A stretch of 64,000 bases of DNA from contig CADCSX010000023.1 in NCBI GenBank assembly GCA_902805475.1, forward strand, positions 3,224,001 to 3,288,000. The letters run 5' to 3'. The notes under the pieces were generated by a model, which was given only the letters and a program-made list of their open reading frames with translations, had not been told where the DNA came from and did no database searches. Made by a program: the position numbers and the translations under genes. The first letter of the stretch is position 1. Every line of letters begins with the position of its first letter. Source of the stretch: Entonaema liquescens (lineage: Eukaryota > Ascomycota > Sordariomycetes > Xylariales > Xylariaceae). Shown here piece by piece: positions 49,862-60,057 of the stretch.

Positions 49862-50508
49862 TCAGCAGAGGCAAGGCAGATGCAAGCTCTGGTAATTGCT
49901 GCAAGTCCTGCCCTCGGGGGTCTCGCTTCCCATCTGCAGGTATACTTGCCAGTAGTCGCCGGTCAGCTTGCAGACCAGGAAGTTGAGCTGGCGGCCGTAG
50001 TTGCTGCCCTGGCTCGTGATGATTGTGTCTCCCTATTTGCAGCAGCATAGTTAGAAACAATATCGAAATATACACTACATGTGCGAGGGAAGTGGAAATA
50101 CTACCTCGAGTCCCCATGCATCAGTGACGGTCGCTTCCGCGAACGTCAACGTCTTGTATGAGGTCTGGTCATTTCCGATGTTTAGGAACAGCGACGTGTT
50201 CACGCTCTGCATCCAGCCTCCAATGTTGAAGTACTCGCTGCTGTGCTCGGGTCCCATTACCGGTATGGTAGCTGCCCGGAGACTGCCGGTTAGTATGCTA
50301 AATACGTAGGAGTTGAGGGGAAAGGAAAGGAAAGGAAAGGGGGTTATTAAGGAAACGTACGATCCTCTGGATACGCTTGTAGATAGTAATGGAAGATAGG
50401 CGACTGCACAGCACGAACCTGCGCCGGCTTCACCAAAGGCTTCGCCAGCGCCGCCGGAATTGTTGCGGCGGCGAGCAGAAAGAAGTTGCGAACAAGTGAG
50501 GAGAGCAT
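49862..50508 (-). CDS. small secreted protein of unknown function
   Basis: Predicted extracellular protein of 161 residues. Exons 50508-50361, 50271-50105 and 50032-49862 join in frame; the 89-bp first intron contains a GGAAA repeat and the second is 72 bp. The ATG at 50508 is chosen over an in-frame one 14 codons upstream because it starts a good signal peptide, MLSSLVRNFFLLAAATIPAALA, with a likely cut after residue 22. The mature part reads as a compact beta-rich domain: SPIFHYYLQAYPEDPTIPVMG, EYFNIGGWMQSVNTSLFLNIG, EATVTDAWGLEGDTIITSQG, NYGRQLNFLVCKL and DYWQVYLQMGSETPEGRTC. It ends in a Cys-rich HLPCLC tail. Four cysteines, all in the last third, could form two disulphides. Similar short secreted proteins occur in many ascomycetes without known function, so this could be a cell-surface protein or an effector candidate; I do not assign a role. 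Confidence 0.82.
50319..50341. repeat. (GGAAA)n repeat inside an intron
   Basis: About 23 bp of GGAAA repeat on the plus strand within the first intron of the secreted-protein gene; on the transcript it is a pyrimidine-rich tract. Confidence 0.8.
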
Positions 50509-51338
50509 CTTGTCCTCCGGCCTGTGTAGAAAGTCCGAATCTAATAGCAAGTAGTCGGTTATTAATCAATATTTACTAAGCTGGAGCCAAAGCGGCAGGA
50601 GTATGTATGTATAACAAGCGGTTTTAGATAAAGCTATAGAACCAAAGCTACGAGTCCTGGGGTGGTGACGATGATGATGAGTGATCTTCAGAGCAGCTCT
50701 ACCTACAGGTGGACAATTTATATATATGCCAATCTACGCCAACGACGCCACCTGTTAATTTATTACGGCTCAACTGTATTCCAGGAAATGGAACGCTGCA
50801 TAGCTATAAATAATTCGAGCAGGGTATAAGGAGGAGAGCAGTATACTAATTTGGCTGAGAAGGGAGAAATAATACAGAGCCAATCGGACGAATTAGGTAA
50901 AATGCGGAAGACTATGTCCGTTAATACTCAACCTCCTACGACGGGCCAAGCAAAGCTTTCGTAGGGGCTAGTTCGAGACCAAGATAAATCACATGTTTAG
51001 AACCTTGAGGATACTACTCAAACAAGTATGTAAATCAGGAAAGCTCCGAATATGCATATAATATAGACGCGGAAGGGCTTGGAAATCTTCGCATCATTCC
51101 ACCTATATATAAGTAGCTGGCTGTCAAACTCTTACTCCTTTAAACACTCTGGGCGGAGCCCGCTAGTGCCTTTTGCCATGCCTTAAAGCATCATGGCCAT
51201 CAACTACGTCATGTCGGATCTGCATTACACCCTTTACTTTGAAGTCTTAGGTTTACTCCCGACCATGATATAACACTCCTCTTGCTCTTTCATGTTAGCG
51301 AAGTGAGACGCGTGAAACAGCAGAACCGCCATCCATTC

Positions 51339-51881
51339 TTAACTAGCGCCGACCCGTGCAAGGTTATCAAAAGTCGCCAAAGTCCGAAATACCTGATTAT
51401 CCTTCTTATGGCTCCCTCTATGGGCTAGTAGCCATGCTACCCAACCCGGTAAAAGCCCTTGAATCTCGTTGAATGCTTGTTCCGTTTTATACGGTAAAGA
51501 TAGTCGGATGTATTGTAAAATATGAGATTCGGATCTGGCCAAAAATAGTTGTTCACAAAACCCCAAAAAGGCTTTGTAACGGAGGTGTGTCCATAACGAT
51601 CGACAGATTTCTTTTAACACTAAAGCGTGCGAACGAGTGTAAGGCTCCTTTTCATCTGGCAAGGGCCCAAAGCCAATCCACATGTGACCCAAAAAAGGTC
51701 TGGTATCTAAAGTATGTGCAAGAATCGTAAAGTCATAAAATGAACGTCTGATGGCAGATCCGAAGGGTGAGAAGTGGTATCTAGATTGGCCTGTCTGTTA
51801 TTAGGGTGCTGGCATCACAGCAATATCAATGCAACCAATGTTGGGATTATGTCTCGGTTGTCTGAATGAATTATCACCGTA
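51339..51881 (-). pseudogene. decayed reading frame of unknown family
   Basis: One minus-strand frame stays open for 181 codons apart from two adjacent TAA stops at 51798-51803. Upstream of the stops it reads FRQPRHNPNIGCIDIAVMPAP; downstream it continues RYHFSPFGSAIRRSFYDF, LDTRPFLGHMWIGFGPLPDE and HALVLKEICRSLWTHLRYK. This reads like folded-protein sequence rather than a chance frame, but I cannot name the family. The first ATG after the stops would give about 114 residues. CAA-to-TAA changes, as made by RIP, would explain the stops. It lies 66 bp beyond the cdc24 stop on the same strand, so it could also be untranslated 3' sequence. Confidence 0.35.
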
Positions 51882-51946
51882 TTAGTAAAGGTGTTGTGTC
51901 GAAAGTCCCTTTTTCAGGTACTATAGCTGAGTCTCCTGAAAAAGGC

Positions 51947-54900
51947 TCAACTCGTTTCTCCGACGCAGAAAAGTTCTATTTCTCCAACGCCCCCAGAATA
52001 ATTGCGCGCACCTTCACCCCACTCCGAGAATGCGATCTGGATGTCGTCGTCGCTTTCGATTGTCACAGAATCGCCATCTTCGTCGCGATATCGCAGTTTC
52101 AGAGTGCCCTTAGCAATGGAACTTGTGGTGAATCTCGCAAGCTTGACATCAATGCGGTCGCTGAGAGATTGAAATGCGATATTAAATGGAACAACAAGTG
52201 TGAAATAATTTCCACTATCGCAGTTTACCTTGACCTTTAGTTGTGCGGGGATTGATGAATCCGGGCTTGAGAGAGGGTTGCCTTGGGTAGCCGTGCCCAG
52301 CGGTGGCGACACAGGTTGTCGGTTCTCTACATTGAGAGGCGGAGGGACAGTCCCTCCAGACGTCCCGGAGGCTGGAGTTGCTTGTCGAGGGTAGACGGGC
52401 TGAGTGGGGAACTGAGACATGGTCCCTCCTTCACGCTGTACACCCGGGCTCTGCGTGTTCGTACGGACGGGGATATCCTGCCTCGGAGAACCGGTTTGAG
52501 ACCGTGGGATGCTTGGGTCGTGTGCAGGGTGAAGATGAGGTGGAATCCCAGGTACAGCGGGAACCGGAGTGCTGTTGTTAGTCCTACGTCCATTTTGTTG
52601 GCCGTTGATATCAGGGGTGCTATAAGATCGACTACGCTGCTGCTGGAACGAAGCGGTTCTGGCAGAATTCCTTCCGTTCATGGGCGATGGGCCGTCCCGT
52701 GAAGGAGCTCGTGGCAAAGCTGGCGCAGTATAACGATTGTTATCTTCCCAGCCGCTTTGGGGTGTTCCTGTCCTTGGGAACGGATACTGCTGTCCATTTG
52801 CGGACGCAAATAAGGTACTTGCCGTGCTTGTGCGCGATGACGCAGGGGACTCTGCTGTAGGGGAAAAATACGACTCCATAATACGATGGCTAGGCGACTG
52901 CGTGCCACCTTGCGTTTGAAGACTCAACTGCCCTGGGGGTGCTGGGAGAGGGAAGCGTGGCGGTGGTGCACGAGCAATACCCGCCAACGAGAGGGTACTC
53001 TCTCCAGTAGCAGAGCGCTGTCTTAGATTTGTACTCGAACCATTGCGGTTCATAATTCCATTCGCAGCGGTAGCGAAACCGTCGTTCGGTTGTGTAACTT
53101 GTATAGGCACCGTTTCTTCCTCATCGTCGTCATCGTCATCCTCCTGCTGAGCGTAAGGGTTCTCGAGATTGCTCTGATTGCGCATCCATGCAAAATCTGG
53201 TGTGGATTGCTCGGGGCTTATAGCTGCATTTGGTGCGTGTTCCTTCTTCTGTGAGACTAGCCCTGTCTCCCATTTCTTCATCGTTTCCTCATTAGAAAAC
53301 TTGATGATAAAATTTTCCACGCCGGGATCGCCCTTCCACCATATTTGCACTGTATATGAACCTGGAGAGAGTTAGATGAATTCTGCAAATTAAGTTTTCA
53401 CGCTGCTTACCCGGCTTTGCGAACGAAAGGACTTCAGTCACGTTTGTCATAAATATCCGCCCCTTAAGCTGCAGTTTATTATTTTTGTTCGGGATCTTCG
53501 GCGCAGATTTGTTCTTATCCTTCTTGTCCTTGGTCTTATTGGGCTGTACTTCTTTGCAGCAAAGGAGAATACATTCGAAGAGGTAAATCTCATACTAGAT
53601 TATTGTTAGTATGGCCTGATAGGCTAGATGAATTGTATTTGTAGGACTCACGTCTTTCTCTTGCTCACTGCGTCCAGTGATGACAGTATACACACCATGT
53701 AGCAGCAACCGCCCGAAAGACTTGACGTTATGGCTCTTCCAGTCGTCCACTCTATTTGTAAGCTCTTCCAAAGCTTCATCCAGAAGGTCACGATTGACTG
53801 CCTCATTTGCCTTCGTGAGCACTCTCTCCGCTGCTCCAATACCTGCAGCCAAGTCGGCCTTGACTTCTGCATCTTCGCATTTTTTCAAAAGAGACTACGG
53901 AGGTTAGCATTGGCGCATCAAAATTTGAAAGGTAGCTACAAACCCCTAGCAGTAAAGGATATTTGACCAGTCTCTGCATTGGCTTCAGGAGGAAGCTGTC
54001 CAATGTGTTAAAATCAAATGCCACAGGATGCTCAGCTAATTGAATCTTATCGAAGATTTTGTTCGCTAACTGGCCTGCTTTCCGCTGATTCGCAATAAAG
54101 GGCTGATAGATATCGAAAGCGTCTTCATATGTGACAAACGGAGCGCCCCATCGCTGCATATCCTGCGACATTGAGTTTGTAGTTTCGACACGAATCAAGA
54201 ATCGCCTTTGGAAATCCAATATCGAATTTATGTTCAGGAATATCTGATGGATGACATCACCGGTAATCACACCTTTTTGTTCTAAGGTCTTCTTGAGGTC
54301 GTGTAGGTTCTCTAGATCTTGGACGTATTTTCGCTCGGTATCGACGAGTTCTTGGATGATATGATCGCGATATGTCATTTGAGACCCGGGTGCCGTCGGG
54401 CCGCTCTCTTCGGGATATGCTTGGACCTGCAAGAGAAGGCCTCGCTTTTCGGCAAGATCCAAAACATGGTTCACAACTTGGGTAACCTAACAAAGTCAGC
54501 TGACCTATCCGCGGTATATGATTGAATATCGGGGCAACACGGGCCAAACGTACCTTAACAAACCCAGTGGTGTCATTGCCCATCAAATCAGTAATCATAA
54601 AAGATTCGCCAGGGGGGATCTCGAGATGTTTCATAATAGCCTCGAGAAACTTGAATACAGCTAGTTTAGGTTTACTCTTGCCGGTTTTAGCATCGATCTC
54701 CAAGGGGACATCTGGCCGCAAGCAGTTATATATGGTCAGGAGCGGCACTCCAGTTCGCAGCAGATTCCATAAGGATTCCACGGGGCCATCTTCATTGTGT
54801 GTCGGTGGTAGGTCATCGAGATGAACCTCGAAACCGGGGACGCGGGTTAGTCGCTGCTTCAGCGCGATGCAGATCTGATATAGCGACCTAGAGGCATCGG

Positions 54901-55135
54901 CCCTCTGGTTGATAATATTGGTGGTAGGCACCACATTGCCGTTGCTCGATACAGGAACAATGGTAGATGTCGACATAGATGAAAGTGAAGAGTTGGACGA
55001 GTTGATGGCTGTTGAGCCGGACAACTGGCTTGTGCGGAGGCTGCTCATAGTAGACGCCGACATAGATCCGTAGTTGTTGTTGGCTGGGAAGACGGGGGCC
55101 GTGTTCGTCCGTAAAAGTGCCGGAGCATGTGCCAT
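51947..55135 (-). CDS. cdc24: Cdc42 guanine-nucleotide exchange factor Cdc24
   Basis: Rho-GEF that activates Cdc42 (and in moulds also Rac) at growth sites to set hyphal polarity; it acts at the plasma membrane with a Bem1-type scaffold. Five exons, 55135-54554, 54486-53944, 53894-53652, 53594-53411 and 53361-51947, give 988 residues; introns are 67, 49, 57 and 49 bp. After a Ser-rich leader, residues about 80-190 form the Cdc24 calponin-like region (LYQICIALKQRLTRVPGF). A DH/RhoGEF domain follows at about 230-440 (HIIQELVDTERKYVQDLENL, SFLLKPMQRLVKYPLLLG), then a PH domain over about 445-560 (YEIYLFECILLCCKE, KLQLKGRIFMTNVTEV, YTVQIWW). A long Pro/Ser/Gln-rich linker has an EDDDDDDEEE tract. 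The C-terminal PB1 domain (892-988) carries the acidic OPCA motif YRDEDGDSVTIESDDDIQIA that binds Bem1. The ATG at 55135 is the first in frame; a leader ORF ends one base upstream of it. Confidence 0.95.
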
Positions 55136-55136
55136 A

Positions 55137-55400
55137 CTATTCAACCCATACGAGTTTCGCCGTAAATGGATGCGCTTTGGTCGTAACCGTACCTAAACGT
55201 CCAGGCGGGACGAATGGTATCGATCCGAGAGGTTTGGTTGGTTGGAAATGCTCGAAATTTCCGGGTTCAAAGGGGTCGAGATTGACGCGGTGGAGGGGCC
55301 AGACAGGTTGCGGTGAGATCGCCACGAGGTGCTGGTGATGTGGGACGCAGTTCTTGGGTTTTAAATCTCGAGTGGACTCGTTCCACGCCAAGTTATACAA
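55137..55400 (-). promoter_or_regulatory. possible upstream ORF in the cdc24 leader
   Basis: An 87-codon frame with ATG at 55400 ends in TAG at 55139-55137, one base before the cdc24 ATG, so the junction reads TAGTATGG. If the leader is transcribed this is a stop-reinitiate arrangement that could limit Cdc24 translation. The peptide is Pro-rich (VPPGRLG, FQPTKPLG) and unrecognised. No in-frame splice to the main frame was found. Transcript start is unknown, so this remains a candidate. Confidence 0.4.
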
Positions 55401-56520
55401 TGCTATCTAAAGAGACAGTGAATTTGGATAAATAACCTGCTTTATTCCTTCACTTGTTATCTTGTCCCCTGAAATGGTCTTCGTCACGAGAACTAAGCCA
55501 AATCACTTCTGCACTTTTCGGGTTCTTAGTATAATACGATATCGCGACGTCAGGCGAATTAACAGTTGGGTATCTTTAGAAGTTGATAAAATCGAATTGA
55601 ATCGCAAAGGCGGCTTTATGGCGATAGGGAGATTTGAAACATCGACAGTCAGGAAGACCGCAACTCGGCGGTTACGGGGAAGTTGTGAGTTATTGGAGGA
55701 AAGCGGGTGGACTGGCACCTTTTTTTCCCCTTGTACTGATCCGAATGTAGGTCAGGTGGGTGGACTATTGTGCCTGTACCTACATAGGGCTATGTAAGAT
55801 TGAAGTATTTAACGAATCGGCGGTGGTGCGTTGTGGATTTGTCGATTTATCGTCGGTGTGGATTGCGGATGGCAGATGGCGGATGGCGGATGGATGGTGG
55901 ATGGTGGATGGATAGCGGGTGGTTAAGTAGATTAGGTAGGTAAAGTGGATTGCGACCGACTATGAATTGAAAAATGGAGTTTGGTTGGGTTTAGGCCCGG
56001 CTTGTAAGTTGCTTGTAAGTCAAGTGTCAGCAGCCAGTTCAATGACCAATTATCCTGAATGGGTTAGTTCTTGTTACATAGCCGGCCCTTTTTCACTGCT
56101 CCGATGTACCCTTCTAGCTTGCGGTCTTATTGCCAATATTGTAAGTACTTCGATTTTCTCATACTGGTACTAGTGAGTTGAAGTATATTCTTAGTTGTAT
56201 TCACTAATTACCTATTAGCCAAGTACATACCCTATAGCATTAGTTGCAACACCCCCTAAGGGCAAAGGTACCTAGTATGAAATCGAATATCGAAATGCGC
56301 CATTGTTCCGCAACTCTGTAAGCCTTCGACGTCCATAGGTACCTACCACATGTAGTCTTAAATTACCTAGGCACATTCTTTATCGCTTGGGATTAAAGTG
56401 GCAGTATAAGGTAAAATCTGCCTACACTGAACTTTGAAGTCGCGCAAGCCACACAATTGATAGGTATATATCGCTACATGTAAAAGCTTCTAATAGACCC
56501 CCTAAGACAGAAAATACGAC
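55401..56520. other. cdc24 upstream region
   Basis: Likely cdc24 promoter followed by gene-free DNA. It contains a GGATGGC/GGATGGT repeat at about 55866-55912. Nothing else supportable was seen. Confidence 0.55.
55866..55912. repeat. GGATGG-type tandem repeat
   Basis: Short imperfect tandem units (CGGATGG, TGGATGG, CAGATGG) over about 47 bp in the cdc24 upstream region. Confidence 0.8.
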
Positions 56521-56598
56521 TTACAGTGCATTTCGCACATTCTCAGAAAGTACATGTAACTTTCCATCTTCCTACAGAAGCATTCGACAGGCACAGTC

Positions 56599-56742
56599 AA
56601 GTTCTAAACTCTACAAAGGTAGCATACTGTTTAGATACCTTATTCGCATCTTATGGTGGTGTCCGTCCAAATAGTTCTGCCAACTCCTCAGCACATATAA
56701 CCGTTCCTTGCGCGCCTTGTTCATTTTCGAGGACCTCTTTAC
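56599..56742 (-). pseudogene. decayed reading-frame fragment
   Basis: A minus-strand frame reads KEVLENEQGAQGTVICAEELA then ELFGRTPP, an in-frame TAA, DANKVSKQYATFVEFRT, an in-frame TGA, and LCLSNA. The stops fit C-to-T changes of Gln and Arg codons, as RIP produces. The segment looks coding-derived, but no family was recognised. It may belong to the same decayed gene as the block at 57278-57637, about 550 bp away on the same strand. Confidence 0.35.
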
Positions 56743-57277
56743 TATTTTAAGCTCTTTATAAGAGTTGACAAGGTGTGTTCTCTTTATGGGATGTTAGTCA
56801 TAGGTGAGTTTTTCATCATCTCCAGGAGAAGCACAGCGTGTATGTAGGTTTAAATCAATGCTACCTAATCTATGGTGAGCCAAAACTCCCTTATCTATTG
56901 ATGTTCTCATCGATCAAAAGGGGCGAGCTTCTCATGTCCCTAGCCTCTCGATAGAGTTGGGTTAGACCATAGACAGGCCAATATGAAAATTAACCTCCTC
57001 TAGGAAGCCCGTAAACGGATGATCAAAGGCTCTTGTTTAACACTGGCCGTATCGTTCTTTTAATACTTTCCCACTAAGCTCGGGCTAAAGTGATAAAGTA
57101 TGAGGGCTTCTACCGCCTTCAGAGAGTCTTAGGGTTTTGGTATCAGCGATTCTGACCACTCCTATAAAAAATCATAATGTTGAAACTTGAATATAGGGCA
57201 TACGAATCACTTATTTGTAAAACTTAGAGATGTTCATGATTGCCATTTGTCTGGATTGCAGTCCTGTTGATCACTTA

Positions 57278-57637
57278 CACCACTATTGCAATATAAGGTC
57301 GTATAACACCCGTTTTAGCTTGGAGCTGCTTAGAGTAGCCAACCTGATACTTCACACAGTATATCTTCCACCTTTCGGCCAAGTAGCGTCCATCTGCGAG
57401 CTCCCGCAATTGGCCATGAATAGTTGTGATGGAGTCTTTATCTCTGGCTGTTTCAAATTAGCGAGTCTCCGGATCTATGCCTAAAGGGGCTAAATCCCGT
57501 TGCACTAGATGAGAAGACGGCCTTTTAAACTGAGCATGATCGACAGGCCTCAGCCGCTTTTGCCCACCAATCCTCTCTGGGGGATTTCTACACCAATGAT
57601 CATAGTGTGTTTCTCTAGATCTTAAAAGGCAGCTTGG
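57278..57637 (-). pseudogene. decayed reading frame, 120 codons with one stop
   Basis: A minus-strand frame is open from 57637 to 57278 except for a TAA at 57458-57460. It reads HYDHWCRNPPERIGGQKRL, VDHAQFKRPSSHLVQRDLAP, LGIDPETR, the stop, then FETARDKDSITTIHGQLREL and ADGRYLAERWKIYCVKYQVG. This is much more protein-like than chance frames nearby. The stop fits a CAA-to-TAA change. Frame closure at both ends (TAG at 57640-57638, TAA at 57277-57275) marks it as a fragment. Family unknown to me; a RIP-hit mobile element or dead gene are both possible. Confidence 0.4.
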
Positions 57638-58213
57638 CTACGATAATATTATTTGTTGTAATAGCGCCAAAGACGTTAACCCTAATAGAGCATGGGATAA
57701 TATTTGATATAAAGCTTATCTTGTAAGTGTCGAATAATAAGCTGAATGAAAATTACTAGTGGACCGACAGGCTGGAAACTTTTAGGTACGAAGCCTTGCC
57801 GCAAGCCATTCTTAAAATACCCCCAGATTACATCAACTTGCCTAAATACGACCTGGGGCTAATGCTGCAGACCCTCTTCCAGCTGACTCTAGCACTCGCA
57901 TTTTCTCGGCCACTGCTGCCTGCGTGGAACGGTCAGCCACTGTATTACCCTCCACGGATCGAGTCCTTTTCAACCAAAATTGAAGGTTTTATATGAGTAA
58001 AAGCTTTGGATGTTCATATATATACTTATATATCAACACCAACATCACAATATGGTTGTTCTCTTATATAGGTAGTTATAGTAGATCAAACTTAATATCA
58101 AACAACTGATCCAGAAAAATCAAACACCTCATCAGCATGGAAAGAGATAGACATCCTGGCTCGCTTGTTTAACCCATCATGGTCACCAAGCGGTGTTACT
58201 CAAATCCTGCAGG

Positions 58214-58231
58214 CGTATAGTGCACTATACG
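58214..58231. repeat. 18-bp perfect palindrome
   Basis: CGTATAGTGCACTATACG equals its own reverse complement. It lies in AT-rich, possibly decayed DNA; a dimeric-protein site or element relic cannot be distinguished. Confidence 0.85.
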
Positions 58232-59842
58232 GGGTGATGGTTGCGTGACGTGACGACATTATTTAAATATGCCAGCCGTAAGGAGAAAATTGATGTAGGG
58301 ATTAGTGGTATAGAGCGTACTAGTCTACCAATGTTCGATAATGCTTCTATGCATGTTTCTCTCGAAATCTTTCCTATCTTACTTGTCAGCTTATTCGATA
58401 TCACATGCTCCTATGCCGTTTTTTTCGTTAAAGATTCTTTAGGGTTCGTACTAATGCACTCTTATTGATCTAGTCAATCAGCCTTTATATTTCTCCCCAG
58501 GGTCTACATGTGTACCCATGTAGTTATACATAATTAGATGTGTACATGGCCTGCCCAGGTGATGCTCGAGCGCCCTTGCGGAAGTCCACAATATGTAGAG
58601 AACATCTAGAGGGGCGGTATACTACATAGTAGACCTTACACTAAGAAATTAGCCTTTCCAATTTTCAACCAGTAGATCTATAGGTAATGATATTCACATT
58701 GAGAAGTTTCTCAACCTAGATGCATAATGTGAAATCAAATATTTATGATGACTGTGCTCACTCCATGTTCGCAGAATCGGTGTCGATAAAATGACAAACA
58801 ACCCAAGAGCCCTCCTTAAGAAATATCGAATCTGGTTCATGATGGATCCGCAATAACATTGAATTGTTAATAAGGTGAGGTACGCCTATGTCCTTAAAAA
58901 TACATCTGTTCCAACTTCAATGATAATTCAATTCACCATGACAGCGGTGGACGACGGGAAATAGTCCAGTTCTCCCCAAGACGTCCAGTCAGTTGTATGA
59001 TAGTTTCATACGTGGCCTGATTATTTTCCCTTCTGCTGTGACGAGACTATTTCTTGGATGGCGGAGGTGACATGGACAAGTTGTTTTCTGATTGACGCAT
59101 TTATCTTACAGGCCCAACGCAGCAGAACCGTAGAACTTTACGTGATTCATAAGATCTAAGCGCGTAGGCGTCTGCTATTATTCGCACGGGGAAACTGCTA
59201 CCTATAGGAGTAACTTTCGGAGAAAAACCACGCATCTCATTTCGAAAATCTACATGGCTGAGCATGGAAGTACATCTAACCTTGAGCAAATGGAATGCTG
59301 TAAAATATAAAATGTAAAATGGTGAAGTCAAATTTGGCTACTAGTTAAGAAAAATTAAACTAATGGAACCTTAAGGTGCTAGCATCTGGTGGCTAACACT
59401 GATTAAGAGATAGGCTCTGTAGCCCCTCCCCCTCACCTGCTTACATAACTATTTCGGGACTTATGATTTGGTGAGTTCATCTGAGATGGTAACTAGATGA
59501 CCCATGCTTTCCTGTTCAAACCGCCCAATAAGCCCAGGCATTAGGGGTCCTAATTCGCTGGCAAGCCCCAGACAAATAGCTTAAAAATACATGTCCGCTC
59601 CGATAAACTCATCCCCACAACGACCGTCGCATCAACTCCGGTACAACGTTGATCTGATTCTCCAAGGCGAATCATCTTACTTTCACAACCGCGAACCTAT
59701 TCTTTCTCATATCTTGAGACATTTCCGTAGTATTGTCGTATTGTCGCATAATAAATTGCATGGCCATTTCAGCCGGGAAACCATCCTGCACGCGTTCGTC
59801 GCCTCTTTCGCGATCCACGTGGTGATACATCACAACAACAAT

Positions 59843-59877
59843 CAAGCAACCAAGCAACCAAGCAACCAAGCAACCAA
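59843..59877. repeat. 8-bp tandem repeat (CAAGCAAC)n
   Basis: Four full copies and a partial fifth, about 180 bp upstream of the F-box/WD-40 start codon and therefore perhaps in its leader. Confidence 0.9.
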
Positions 59878-60057
59878 TACTGAACCAAGTTTGGTGCTTG
59901 CCTTACTAAGTTTCTGCTCATCACTTATTTTCCTATCTTTTTGCGCCTCATAACGTCGCTTCGATTTTATGTATAAGGAATTGTTCAAGTCCACAAGATA
60001 CACAAGAGACTACCAAAACAATTGTCAATAAGCACGAGGCTACAACAGAGCCACCAG

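Larger units (their letters stand above)
57641..60057. other. AT-rich gene-free stretch upstream of the F-box/WD-40 gene
   Basis: AT-rich, with low CpG by eye until about 59500, then the promoter and leader of the F-box/WD-40 gene. It contains an 18-bp palindrome at 58214-58231, an 8-bp repeat at 59843-59877 and a 120-codon open frame at 59591-59953 that ends about 105 bp before the start codon. No supportable gene. Confidence 0.5.
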
